64,000 bases of DNA from Atopsyche davidsoni (taxonomy: Eukaryota > Arthropoda > Insecta > Trichoptera > Hydrobiosidae). Every line of letters begins with the position of its first letter. Position 1 is the stretch's first letter. The stretch is taken from positions 1,932,001 through 1,996,000 of the forward strand of contig JAILWY010000029.1 of the NCBI GenBank assembly GCA_022113835.1. The letters are read 5' to 3'. Below, piece by piece: positions 46,496 to 59,400 of the stretch. The notes under the pieces are model-generated. The model had not been told where the DNA came from and ran no database searches. It saw only the letters and a program-made list of their open reading frames with translations. The position numbers and the translations under genes were made by a program.

Positions 46496-49400
46496 CTAGT
46501 GATGCGAAGGTTGAATCGTGAGGGTGACACAGTAGCCACTGTGCTTGATGAGTGTCACAATGTCTCCGTGCGAGAGGTGCTGTATGGGCGTGTGGTTGAT
46601 GGCGAGAATGGTGTCTCCCACATGTAGCACGCCGCAGCGTGCTGCTGGAGAGCCGGCTATCAGTTGCCCTGGAATGGAAAGCATCCAAATAACTCTAATC
46701 TCTTAAACTGTGCAAATCTCCAAATATTTTTTTTAACTTCAATCTAAGCAATGTTACAATAGAAGGTTATCATTAACCTCAAACAGACCCAATATAACCC
46801 ATTATAGCCCAATATAACCCAATAAAATCTGATATAACCCAACACAACTCAATATAAATTAAGTTATTAATGTTCTGTGGGCCCACCGATGGTACTCGTG
46901 GCCTTGTTGGTGGAAGAGATGATGACGAAGCCAAAGCCCTCCTTCTCGCTGCGCTGCACCACAACATCATACGGGGTACTGCTGAACTGACCTGGCAAAA
47001 CCACAACACCATATATTTATAACCAATAATCATTACACCCAAGATGGCTCGTGTTCTCAAACAAATACTCCCATAACTCAAACTTCTCAAAATATAAACA
47101 AACAACTTTTCTACAATTCTAATAAAAATATCCTTACCAGGGATGTCAGTTTCTCCCAGCAGAAGATGCGGCGAGGAGTAAGGCACCGGAGCCAGGCTGT
47201 TGGAGTATGTATTAGCAGGAACCGCAGCTGGATAGTTGGCCAGCGGACTAGTGTACGCCGACCCCAGAGCATTAGGATAGGAGCTGTGACTCATCCCACT
47301 GGGATATGAGCTGTTCTGGTACGAACTGTTCGACAGCGTGTTGGGATATGTACTGTTCAGCGTGTTTGGATAAGAGCTGTTGGCATTGGGCGAGTTGGGG
47401 TAGAGGTTAGAGCTGGGCGTGTTCGGATAGGAGTTGTTGTTGCTGGGCGTATTGAGGTACGAGTTGGAATTGGGCGAGTTGGGATACGTATTCTGGAACT
47501 GCTGGTTGGATTGCAGCTGGTATGCCGATCCGTTCTGATCGTAGTAAGTCGGGAACGGCGAACCGCCTTCGCTGACTTCGTAATTTAACGTGTGAGATGA
47601 AGGTACCCTGAAATTTAACGTGTGCTTCAGTAACGAGGGTGACCATGACTTTTTTGTGAGGGACCAACAAAAAACTGCTGATAAAATTTTTGAGATAATT
47701 CAATGTTGGTATACTGTGGTGATTATGGACAAAGCGACGTAGTGACAAATTGCAAGCTATGCTTACAGGAGGCGCTTGATAAAATCAGAAGCTACGATTC
47801 ATCAATCAACCACACCCCCCATGTACGAGAATCAAAGGTTTTCTTATAATTATCAAAATAGAATTGAATACCTTTCATGTTGTGGAATAACTCCCCCGTT
47901 TATTGCATAGTTGTTTTCTTGATAATAACTATAATAGGGGTTGCTATTGCTTGATTGCCTGCAAAAATAACAATCCAATAATATTAAGAGAAATTCAAAA
48001 AATGTTACAAAAGAAATAATACATTTTCTTCTACATGAAGAAATTGTTGGTTTCAAGAAGAGTGCTATCAAAGAAAAAGATTGGTAACTGACGTGAGGTG
48101 CCGAGGGTTGGACGGCAGAGGGAGGTCCTGCATGTACTGCACGGGGGCTTGCTGCCCCACCACCGCGCTGGGCCGCATGCTGTTCCGGTTCTTCTTTATC
48201 CCCAGGATCACCTACATTATAATCATGCCACTTAACACAAAAAATTACACAGGTACCTGGTTTATCACATTCCGAATTGTCGTAATTGCTTCTTCTCCTG
48301 CAGCCTCCTATCTTACACCATATTCTCAATTAAATAAGTTTTGATTTCATCTGCTCATTGAATGATAATTAAAAAAAAAAAAAACAAGACTGGGTGAGGC
48401 AACACTTTCTTGAATTCCTGAACATATCCACGGCTATTCAACAATCCGGAAAAAAGGTTCTTATCATTGAATTACCATTCTTTCTTTTAAAAGATAAATA
48501 CAACTAAGGTTTTAAAAATAATTTAATGTACCTGGCCATTTGCAGCGGCTCTGCAGACGCTGGCCACGGCGTCCCGGTGTGAGGCTCCAAGAGCACTGGA
48601 ACCATCGATGGAAGTCAGCAGGTCGCCGGGAAATATGTTCCCGTCCAAGTCACACGCGCCTCCTGAAATAAGTTGAATACAATACAATGAAAAATTGACC
48701 CCTGTCAAAACAGCCAGGGATAAAGCACGCAGATAACATGTTCAATTGTGATTATTTTTAGTATTTTAAATCCGATAATAAAATAATTTTGTATCGGATG
48801 TCAGCTTACTTGACTATAATCTTTAAGAATTGTCTATATTCAGAAATCATTTAAATAGTATATATGGCATAAAAAAATTATGTGGACGCTCGCCAGAGGC
48901 ATCAGTCAGAGAAATATTTAAGTGTGTTTAAATTTCCCGAGTCTGCCTTTCAGTAACAAAAGAACTAATTTCAAAAGAACATAACAAATTTCATTAGTAG
49001 CACCACCAAAAAGCGTGCAGTAGTTCAGTTCACTTCTAGTGTTCTACCTAACCTAACCAAAAGTCTCGGATAGTAATCAGAAATTAATATGCTCTTTACA
49101 AGCTATATAAACTGATTAAAAGCACACAGTAGTTAAATTTACTCCTAGTGTTCGACATTACTGCATATAAATTTATTTCATTTCAAGGTCACTACATATT
49201 TATCAATCTCTTACAGTATTTATTGATATTGGTACCTGGTACTATATGCCCGACAGCGACTTGCGATCCTTCTTCCGTTCCTCCGACGATCCGGAAACCA
49301 AAACCGGCTGCGCCACGGTTCAGCACCACCACCATGTCTGCCTCGGGGTCCACGATCTCCTCGCCCTGAAATTTGCATAATTATCTACATTTCGAATAAT

Positions 49401-52400
49401 ATTAAGATATGACTGATAGAAGACTAAATGAAGACCAAAATGTCACCAAAGATTCAAAAAGTGATGCGAAACTTGTCAAGTCACCTCGTGACTAATGATA
49501 TTCTTAAGATAAAAGGAAGTCAGCATACCTGGTGATTGTTATCAACATTACTCCAGTCTACCGCAACCGGAGACACCTCGTCATAGTTGTGGCGAGCCAG
49601 AGATGGATCCTGCGTAAGCACATTATATATTGAAACCTTTTTTCCATTAGCGGGACACATTCTATCTCAGGTATTCTGAGAAGCTATAACCGCACAACCC
49701 TGTGAAGGGGGGGGGGGAAGAGGCATACAACAAAAAACGTATCCGACTCGACGCCTCCTAACATTTACCTTCACAGAAAACCGGCACCAGGCACAGGAAG
49801 TTTTTTTATCTTTGAACCTGGGGGAAATTTATAATTTTCACACAATTGAAAAAAAAGCTGCACAAATGTCGGTAAGTCAGCATGCTAGCCATTAAACCAC
49901 GAGGCGGAGAATAATTTGTTTTTATCATAATAAACCATAAATCAATAAGCCTTTATTAAATTAATGAAAATCTATATATAAATACTAATAATTAAGATTT
50001 CTCGGAGGAACTGGGCTATGGTGGTGCTGAGGAATTCAAAATGGTGCTGTGAATTGATATCGAAGAGCACCTCACCTGGGAGGCGTGGATTACAGCATAC
50101 TTCACTAGAGTGCTGCGGTTCACCGAGCCGTTTCCGTTTAATCCATGCTGACAGGTCTGTGGGTTAAATTAGGAGAGGTTTCTAACATCTGAAAGTCGGA
50201 TGCAGGGAGATTGGGCCACCGACTTGAATCTGTCACTGGGATAACTGACTAAGGGAGGTAGAAGCAAGAATAAGTAAGTAGGCAACAAGAGAAGCAGCCA
50301 AAGTAGTACACTTTAACAACATTCAAAACAAATATTATTTTAAAAATATTATATAAAAAAATAGCACAGATTTAATAATCGTAAGCGGTTCCCAACCTTT
50401 AACGTGGCAAGAGTCAAAGTCAAAGGCAAAACAAAGAAACAACTGTTTTTAAGATAAACCACGTATTAGCCATCATTTTTTAGATAATAAAACGCCAAAT
50501 ATAATGAATGTATCACTAGGTGTAATTTACGAAAAAGCTGATGTATGAGAACCTATGATTATGAGAATTTTGGACTCAAAAACGAGATTGTGGTATTAAG
50601 AGGTTGACTTACATTAGGGTTGTGAGTGAGGTTGAGGTTGAGCGGAGAGTCTGTGGAGGGGTTGTAGCAACTGAAGCAGCCCGCGGCCGAGCCCCGCCCG
50701 CCGGTGCCCCCCGCTCCCGTTCCAGTACCCTCCTCCGGGAAACCTGTGCAGGGGTACAACCCTATACTGACGTCAACCTTGACTGTAACCCCAACATATC
50801 CAGTGTTCCAATCATTGACGAAAACTGTCTTGCAGTTAACCTTCTTATACATTAAAATGGTTATAAAATAAAGTATATCAACTAAGATTTGCTTTGATCC
50901 AAAATATTATAAAATAATATACAAAAAACAAAAGAATTTAATAAACTTGATTTTACATAGTAGATAATATAGTGTGCCTGGCTTACCTCCATTATCACTG
51001 GATTCGCCAGCAATACTATTGGTATTATTGCTGGCGTTTCCTCCGTAGGCCGCGGCCATGTTGCTCTCGTTCAACGCCAGCGTTTGAACGAGCGGCAGCA
51101 TTATTCCGACTCTCTCATTGGGATCCTCGAGTTCATAACCAGATAGGTTCTGACTGTTGGTCTTGCCGTTCTCAACGGTGGCCCCAACACCTGACCCCCG
51201 GTACTGATGATTGGCTAGCTGCTGGATGTTAGGGTTGCTGGCGCCTAGCTGTTGAAGGCTACCATTACTGTTCTGCGCGATGCTGCTGCTGCTATTGTGA
51301 ACGAGGGTGGACGTGGAGGACTGATTGGTGTTGAGGTTGGAGCTGTTGCGGCGCTTCTTTATGAATTTGTACGATGTGGAGGAGTTGGGAGATATTTGCT
51401 GCTGGTTTGAGGTGAGATCTTCCTGACTGTAGCCGATACCTATAAATTGTTATTTAAATACTTAATATACTCTATTTCTATTTATTCTGTGATTTCATTA
51501 TAACATTTCCAGCTCATGTCAATCACCATTTTTTCAAATCAATAACCTGATGCAGAACATATTTTTACCGAGGTTAATATAGTTGTCGGCGGAGGTCATG
51601 TGGCGGGTGTCCACGAGCGGAGTCTTGGGCCGAGAGGGAAGCACCTCCTTTTGCTGCGTGCTGTACAAATCTGCAGTCGGCGTCTTACTCCGGAACAAGC
51701 CTGGGGCAGTAACAGTCACATATAAAATCATAAGCTCTCTGCTTACACCATTGCCAGCAAGGTTATCAAGGTTATGCGATGATGCTCACTGGTGATGTCC
51801 TTGGTGATGCGGGACTTGGTGGTGGGGGCAGCCTTGGACTGCTGCGTCTTGCTCACGTAAGCCGGTCTCCGGGCCACCTTGATTGTCGCCTCCTTTTTCT
51901 GAGGACACTCCTTCAACACCTAAAAGCACATTCATTTTAAAACTGAAATGTATTGTTACAATATAACAAGACTATGGTTTCTTTGAAATGTGTATTTGCA
52001 TTTAAACTTTGATCTATGTATGAAATTATATTTTGTTAAAATTCACAATATTAATTCATCACATTAATATATTGTCAGAAATTGTACCCAATTAAAGGTT
52101 AGGCCACCACTCTAACCTATTATAAGTTTAAGTAACATTGGTCCTTAAGATAGTCAAAAGAACAAAAATCTGTCAAACCTTTATTGAGAGGTGAAAAGAT
52201 AACTTTAAAAGGTTTGTAAGGCCCTGGACTTCACTCGTCTCAAGGCACTGATCTTTGAATCTTATGATGGGCCTGACTCTAATCTCTTAAGCATTCATTA
52301 CAATTATATATTCATAAATTACGATACCTGCACAACGTGTGCGTGTGACATGTTGGTGACAGTGTGCTGGTTGATGGAGAGTAGTAGATCTCCTTCTCGG

Positions 52401-55400
52401 AGACCACCGCAGCGCACCCGGTCCAGCACCTGTACAAAATGATGTTCATTGTTTCTACTGTGCTTTCATTACCATAAGAAAGACTTATGAAACTTGTACA
52501 AAACATAAAATTTACCTTCTTGACTTTCTGGCCGTGCACGCTGTCGGCGATGGTGAATCCGAAGCCAGCCGCCCCTTTCATCAGTCTTAAGGTTAGAACT
52601 CCGCCTTCCTCTGAAACATTCAAATTGACTTTATACAATAAGTGACTACACATTATCAACACGCAGAAACTGATGCTATAGATAAAAAATAATTTGTTTT
52701 ACAGTGCAAATCAACAGAACGTGAGCATGTACCCTGCGTGTGGCATATATTTTAGTATGTTTGTTACTTACGTAGGTAGGAGGAGGAGGAGAGGTGGTCA
52801 GCGGAGGGGCAGCGCGTGGCCAGGGGCGAGGGGGAGGGGCGTTCTAAGTCCAGCGAACGGTTCAAGTGAGACATGCGCTGCTCTAACTCAAATGACCTGA
52901 AACCACAAGCAAATTAAACCAACTATGGAACGAGAAGGTCCTCATCTTCTACGCAACTGAAAGTTTTCAACACAGTGTACTAGCAACCAAAGAATATCAC
53001 AAACCTGATGCAGAAAATTTAGCTGTTTATTATTGATTTATTGCAATGTTCTTATGTGCCTTTTGTCAATCTTGTAGCATCAAAAGTAGAAGTTCGATTG
53101 TAAATATGGCAAATCTTCTATATATCGATAGCATCAGTACATGCAGCAGACATTAACTAAGTCTTACTCAACCAATGAAATACAAGATAAGTATGGACCT
53201 GTCGAGGTGTGGAGACCGATCAAGTAGGGCATCAGGCTCGTCGAGGTGCTCTCGCTGGAAGGAACGGTTCATGGCACGGCTGCCTCTCTCCAGGCTACTG
53301 CCCGGCGACTGCTTGTCTGACTCCTCAAGGTTGAACCTGGAAATAAAAACCACAGTATTTCAATTCAAATACTTTGAATTCTTACAGAATACTTTCATTG
53401 ATTCTTTATTTATCACGAGAAACGACTTGCTCGTGGACTTCCCGTCTTTTCAAGGATCTTGGTTAATAGGAAAAGCAGGTGGTTTCATTACTTGTGTATC
53501 AATGGTCTCACTAACAACCTCTTATAAGATCTAGTAGCATAAGAATTACATTTATGTATTTTAACGCGCCCTGAGGGTTTTGAATATTATAACACATTAA
53601 GGTCTACGTGGAAAGAAATTAGGATTTATTTAATTAAAATGTTCTATAATTTTTACCTCTCTCGTAGCTGGTCAGTAAGATGTCTCATTCTAGAGCTGCC
53701 GTCGGCCTCCACAGCCACTGTTGTAAGGACTCGTGTGTGAGGGTCATTCGGGTCAAACGGTAACGGGTAACCTAAAAAGAATTCATATAAATGTGGAGTG
53801 AGCGGGAAAGTTAGTAGTTTATATATATTTATACTTCATTGGCGTGTGAATTACGTTGTATACCTCTGCATAGCTCCAGCGTGACTGCCGTTCCCGGAGG
53901 GATCTCCTGAAAAAGCCGAGCCACCCGTGCGTGTCCCGCACCCAGCACGCACGTGCTTCCCACACGTACCAGTAAATCTCCGGTGCAAAGAGCTCCTAAA
54001 ATATTTTTTTTAAAAATTATAATTTGTAGCTTTAAAATCATTTGACGAAACAAGCATATATGCTGACCACTAGACCACATACCGTCAAGCCAAGCTGGGC
54101 TGTTGGGAACGATCGACTTAATTTGAAGGAAGTCTTCGGAACAGCCACTTGCGGACTGCGCTTCGCTGGCATCGTCTGCCGCCTCACTCGCTCCTCCCAC
54201 CAGTGTGAAGCCTAAACCCTAGAACCAGGCATGAAAATATAAAAACCACTAATAAATAAAAATAAATATCCACAATTTCTGATTTCATTTGTAACACTCA
54301 AACAAATGTGAGCTGCTGTAAGGCTAGGAGATTATGAACTTTTATAGGAGAATAACTGTGATTAATGTTTTGTGGATGCCTTACCTGACTGGACTTGAGC
54401 AGAGTGACACTCAGTCGCTGTCCAGTGAGCTGGGAGGGGTCACGTGATAGCATAGAACGCAGTGCCAGTGCCTCTCCTTCTACTTCTCTTTCTACGCTGC
54501 CCATCTCTGCAACAAAACTACATTGCTATATCTATTCTTGGATTTCCAATCAGGAATGTCTGTTGATGACGTTAATGATGATTATTATTATTGTTCACCT
54601 TTTATGCTTAAGACTGCAAGTCAAAAGTGGCGCAGAGTAAAATCTAGTCAAAATCTATCCATCACAGAGACTGTGCTCGAGTTTCCAAGATAAGATGATT
54701 TACTAATCTAACATACCATCCCTGTTGCTTCGGCGGGCCTGGATGACCGGGTTCTCGTACTGCGTCCGGCGGTTGACATGGTCGATGAAGTAGGCTCCGT
54801 AGCGCGGGCACTCTATCCTCTCCCAGCCGAAGGGCAACTCGTCTTCCCCACACTCCGCCAGGGACTTTTTGCGAAAGCGGGACAGACGAGGGTCTAGCCA
54901 GTGTGAGGTGCCGGTGTTGTGGCTGTAAGCATTAACTCCACTCATGAGCACTGACAATTCAAAATCATTTTGATTTATAACCAGATTCACAAAGAATAAG
55001 ATAAGAATATGACAAAGTGAAATAAAATATTTACAAATATATATGGTACCTCAAACAAGTTTAAAAGAAAAGCAACAAAAACTCACTCAATGAAGTAGGT
55101 CTCGCCCTGTGCGGTGTACGCCTGCTCCCACAAGGCTGGCAAGGGACCGAGCTCTGGCCCCCCGCTCCCTCGGGCCCCCGAGCCCACTGACGACAACCCC
55201 CCACTCGATACGCCTCCTGTCATGTGACAATATCAGTGTATTACTTAACAAAAATTAGCAAATTTTTTCTGGCAGGATTTAAAAAATTATTTTACAACCT
55301 TGCTGCCGAGCTTGCTTGCTTGTTTGTAAAATAATTTTACTGCCTTACTGTAAATAAATTCTATGTAAACAGCTGCCTAATATGCATTACACCTTGTTTA

Positions 55401-55806
55401 AATGAAATATTATATGCAAACAGAAGAAAATTAGTAAATTGGGAACCTAGCTGTCATGGAAATGTCTGACCGGAGTCGGGCACAACACATGATTTGGAGA
55501 CAAGTATCTTGAGACGAGTAGATCCAAAGAACATACAATTATCAGTGAACTTCTTTTATGAATCCTTTTACAGAAAATTCAATATTTTTGACATAGAGTA
55601 CTTGGTGGAAGCCACATCACTGAATTACTAAATCAAAAGACCATGTCTAGAATTTTTTTAAAAATCCACATGAGCAATGTTGTAGAGAGGATTAGCGGGT
55701 TGATATGGGCTGCAATAATGCGTCAGATGTTACCAGTGGAGATGCCGCCGGTGGAGAGTTTGTCAGGGTCAGCCATGGGCAGCGCTGCGGAGGCGACGCT
55801 GGCCAT
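46496..55806 (-). CDS. Magi: MAGI-type scaffold protein (2 WW + 4 PDZ), 24 coding exons, 1198 aa
   Basis: Minus-strand exons: 55806-55734, 55216-55087, 54922-54717, 54506-54385, 54218-54083, 53995-53864, 53771-53657, 53336-53199, 52896-52772, 52610-52516, 52429-52328, 51919-51790, 51700-51569, 51439-50987, 50743-50613, 50156-50076, 49609-49529, 49365-49236, 48662-48532, 48211-48093, 47958-47872, 47607-47138, 46991-46887 and 46668-46496 (3597 nt, one frame). WW1 is at residues 46-77, split over exons 2-3; WW2 is at 96-127 (LPFGWERIECPRYGAYFIDH). PDZ domains lie near 165-267 (GLGF), 394-478 (GFGF), 805-890 (GFGF) and 1113-1196 (GFGF). MAGI proteins assemble complexes at cell junctions and synapses. 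An in-frame TGA upstream supports Met 55806 as the start; hence no N-terminal PDZ0 or guanylate-kinase domain. Long Ser/Asn/Gln-rich linkers separate the PDZ domains, including a YPNTP repeat (exon 22). Confidence 0.93.
49755..49915 (-). mobile_element. tRNA-derived SINE fragment in a MAGI intron
   Basis: On the minus strand it carries an A-box-like TGGTTTAATGGCTAGCATG and further on a B-box-like AGGTTCAAAGAT. It lies in the intron between exons 16 and 17. The same A-box core recurs near 58410 and 62285. Confidence 0.5.
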
Positions 55807-55913
55807 GTCACATCCTGGCTCCTCACGGCCAGGCTCACAGGGTCCGACACCGCAATACCGTCACCAGCATCTTCTGTCTCCTCGAAATGCGACTATTGCA
55901 CTCCTATTCTTGG
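55807..55913 (-). other. 5' UTR part of the first MAGI coding exon
   Basis: On the minus strand an acceptor (cattgcag) ends at 55914 and is followed by CCAAGAATAGG; an in-frame TGA lies at about 55850 before the ATG. At least one non-coding exon therefore lies further upstream. Confidence 0.55.
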
Positions 55914-56169
55914 CTGCAATGATGAAGTCATTGTAAGTTATATTTTCCAAGGTTTGCGGCGGGTTTTATATCACACCATATCATTCTGAGCCTTCAAATA
56001 AAGCCGAATTAAGTATGATTTAATTACATCATAACCAACTATTCATTTAATTTTATTATATTGACAGCTGTAAATTGACTGATATCTACTTTTTCTAACT
56101 TTGAATAATTTAGTTGTCACGCAGCATTATATGCAAAATATCCTAAATGTTCCCCAAAATTTTATGACT
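55914..56169. other. AT-rich part of the MAGI upstream intron
   Basis: No gene or clear repeat is seen between the MAGI 5' UTR exon and the minisatellite. Confidence 0.4.
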
Positions 56170-56875
56170 TTTGAAAAAGTTTTTGGAATTTCAGGAATTT
56201 CAAAAATTTCAGGAATTTTAAAAATTTTAGGAATTTCAAAAATTCTAGTAATTTAAGGAATTTCAAAAATTCTAGAAATTTAAGGAATTTTAAAAATATT
56301 CGGAAATTCAGGAATTACAAATTTTTTTGGAATTCAGGAATTCAGGAATTTAGGAATTCTGGAATTCAGGAATTCAGGAATTTAGGAATTTAGGAATTTA
56401 GGAATTCAGGAATTTAGGAATTTCGGAATTCAGAAATTTAGGAATTCAGGAATTTAGGAACTCTGGAATTCAGGAATTTAGGAATTTAGGAATTAAGAAA
56501 TTCAGGAATTCAGGAATTTAGGAATTCTGGAATTCAGGAATTTAGGAATTTAGGAATTCAGGAATTTAGGAATTTCGGAATTCAGAAATTTAGGAATTCA
56601 GGAATTTAGGAACTCTGGAATTCAGGAATTTAGGAATTAAGAAATTCAGGAATTCAGGAATTAAGGAATTTATGAATTTCAGGACATTTAGGAATTTTAG
56701 AATATTAGGGAATTTCAGGAATTTTTAATATTAAAGAATTCTAAAATTTCAAAAAAAATTTTTTTTTTAAATTCCTGAAATTTTTTAAATTTCTATTAGA
56801 AATTTCAAAAATTTCAGGATTTCTAAAAATTTCAAAAATTAAATTTTTTTCGGAATTTCAAAAATTACAGTAAGC
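56170..56875. repeat. GGAATT-type minisatellite, 8-bp unit with about 165-bp higher-order period
   Basis: About 700 bases consist of variants of AGGAATTC and AGGAATTT. In the clean core (56330-56670) the unit is 8 bp. A longer block beginning AGGAATTCTGGAATTC near 56353 repeats near 56520 with the same variant order, including TTTCGGAATTC and AACTCTGGAATTC. The edges are more degenerate, with an A/T-rich inverted patch near 56745-56800. Confidence 0.9.
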
Positions 56876-56882
56876 ATAGTTA

Positions 56883-57176
56883 CAGTAAACTTCAATCTAA
56901 CGGACCAATTGGGGGAGGGGGTGTCCGTTAAAGCCGAAAATCCCTTATATGAAAATAGGTTTAAAATAAATCAAAAACTTTTTTTTTTAAAAGCACTATG
57001 TATATATAAATAAAAAATATAAAACAAAAACAAAATTCTATTTAAATCCTACTAAAAATCAACTTTTGTTTGCACTTTTGATGTTTGCTGTTCTTTTATA
57101 ATAAACTCTCGAAAATTTTTTTTTCGTTATATCCGAAATCCGTTAAACAGGGCTCCGCTATAACGAGATCTTACGG
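56883..57176. mobile_element. Tigger/pogo-like MITE, 294 bp
   Basis: The element begins CAGTAAACTTCAATCTAACG and its right end, as complement, reads CCGTAAGATCTCGTTATAGC. TA flanks both ends (56881-56882 and 57177-57178). The phrase 'ccgttaaa...ggctccgctataacgag' is typical of Tigger ends. No transposase. Just to the right, near 57338-57355, the complement reads CAGGGGTGGCCAACCCG, like one end of a hAT element whose partner was not found. Confidence 0.65.
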
Positions 57177-58404
57177 TATTACAACAATAATGATACTGAG
57201 AAAAATTTTGACAGTTAATTTTTGAATAGATGAATGCACAATCAATATATTATTTAATACATTATTCGTTTTCACTACTTCGGCCATTATAAAATAAATA
57301 CATTTTGTAAAAGTGGGATGAATCTCGCGGGCCGCGGGTTGGCCACCCCTGGGCCAGAGTATACTATGATAATTTGCTTGTGGCAGTAAAACTAAAAAAA
57401 TATATTACTCGAGGGATAAACACCGGATGCGGGAGGAGAGAGCGAGAAAGGGATAAGCGCAAAAAGATAATTTTTAAAAAAATGTAACAATGCGTAGTAA
57501 TGGCGGCCGTGAAATCACGGCACAAAGAGAAAAAATAAACAACGGCACAGTGTCACTTCTCACCAACACTTGGCGCGCCTGCATCATTGCATCAATAGTC
57601 AACTCGTGATGCAAGCTTCCACCTACGAGATTATATTCAAAATAAGAAAATTCTCGTAAGATTTATTGTCGTTTATTTAGACTAAAATTCTGTTGTCTGA
57701 TTGGTCATAATTTTTCGCGCGCGAAAAATCTGACTGATGTCTCATAACAAATTGACAGTTTCTCTTTATATTGATAACAATTTGATGCTTTAAGGCATTG
57801 TATGATTTTCATTATTATATAAATTACTAAATATTATGTATTTCAACATAATCTAAAGATTACTCATGCTGTGATTATTTACACATTGACTACGATTTCT
57901 AATCAATTAAAATATATGGCATAATTTAACCCATTTTTGAAACCTTTAGTTTTTTTTTTAATGCATGCATTAAAGCGGAAAAAGATTTTAGAACATATAT
58001 AATTGAATGAACTAAAATAGTTGTAATTTTTATTTTTGTGTACTTGGGAAATCGCAACAGAAATAAATATCCACGTGTCCTTAAAGAGTTGAGCGAGTAA
58101 TTCAACACGAGAAGCGATTAACGGGGGCTCTCAACATGTGGTACGCAGACATACCGCAGTGGTCAAAAATTAAGTGAGACTTGATATATTTATATAGTAT
58201 ATAGTATATACACTTCTATGCAACTGAAATCAGATGATGTAATAAAAATTTTCATTTTTGAAGCGAACTAATTACTGACCTTTTTTAGTATTTTTATATT
58301 TATTTATCGGTACTTTATTTTAAAATAGTTTATATTAAAATCAGATATGTAAAAAAATATATATTTTAATACGATAAAATTATATTTTTATAGTATGTAT
58401 AGAT

Positions 58405-58480
58405 TTACAACCCCGTAGTTTAAAGACTAGCACAGTTGCTTGCAGACCCTGGGTTCGAATCAAGGTGAACTCAGTCAATT
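58405..58480 (+). mobile_element. tRNA-derived SINE head
   Basis: TAGTTTAAAGACTAGCACAG resembles an A box, and GGGTTCGAATC 28 bases later is a good B box. The sequence cannot fold as a full tRNA cloverleaf, so a SINE head is more likely than a tRNA gene. Confidence 0.5.
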
Positions 58481-59099
58481 TTGTCAGGTTTAATTATGAT
58501 TTTTATCTAATTTCAGAGAGAAAGGCATTTTGTGAAAAGTCCTCCTCAACTCAGTTATTTTTTTAATCAAAAAGGGAAATGCCGGACACGGCCGGTATCG
58601 CTTCTTGATGTGCCCTACAACTTGCCCGAGCAGTTTGTTTATAGACTCCTTGAGCACATTATCTGAGCTAAGATGTCTCCCGCTCACCGAACATGGATAG
58701 TTTTTTTTTTAAATGTCAAATACAGTATTGACAGTGTCAAGGTGTCAGTGTCTACAATTTACAAAATGGTTTATTTTATTATATTATTAGCATTTGTTTT
58801 TTGTGAAAAATATCAATAATTTCCGTGATAATTAGGAAGTAAAGGAAACAAAAAAAATGTTTTCTGGTATAATAAATTTACTATCAATATAACAGGTAGG
58901 CAGAATTCTTTCTTGTTGTATACAGAAAAATAACAAAAAAAAACTTTACATTTACTATTAAAAAAATTACATTGCACCATCATTAGAGGCCGCAAGGGAG
59001 GAGACAATCAGTACTTGCAAGCATTGCATTCAGATGCAATAGCTGCTGGGTTTGATACGTATCCGGCATTTGCGTTGTTGCGTACAAAAAATCTCTAAA

Positions 59100-59215
59100 G
59101 ATCTTCCTTCGCATTGAACTTGGAGACAATTTTAGCACAATTGTAAAAAAAAACGGATTCTAATTTGAACATCACGATCGGCGAGCTAACCACTAGACTA
59201 GACCATGTAGCGGTA
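59100..59215 (-). mobile_element. tRNA-derived SINE fragment
   Basis: On the minus strand ACATGGTCTAGTCTAGTGGT and TAGCTCGCCGATCGTG resemble an A box with its D-arm; GTTCAAATTAGAATCC follows as a weak B box. Confidence 0.4.
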
Positions 59216-59384
59216 TAAAAAACCATAAAAGTAACTGAACAATTAATTTCAAAAAATGATAAATATATTAAAATATCCCATGTTAATTACAGACCTTTCA
59301 ACTTATATACTGAAATACAAAACTTTTTTTATCTACTCATTCTAGAAATATAAACAGCTCCAGCCCTATCCCCGATATGTCAAC

Positions 59385-59400
59385 ACCGTGACGTCACGGT
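59385..59400. promoter_or_regulatory. 16-bp palindrome containing a CRE
   Basis: ACCGTGACGTCACGGT is perfectly self-complementary and centres on TGACGTCA, the binding site of CREB/ATF bZIP factors. It lies in an otherwise AT-rich region upstream of MAGI. It could also be part of an unrecognised mobile element. Confidence 0.4.

Noticed and set aside
54030..54082. A-box-like TGGTCTAGTGGTCAGC directly after a MAGI splice donor
   Set aside because: The intron is only 87 bp and no B box is visible; likely chance or a very old SINE trace.
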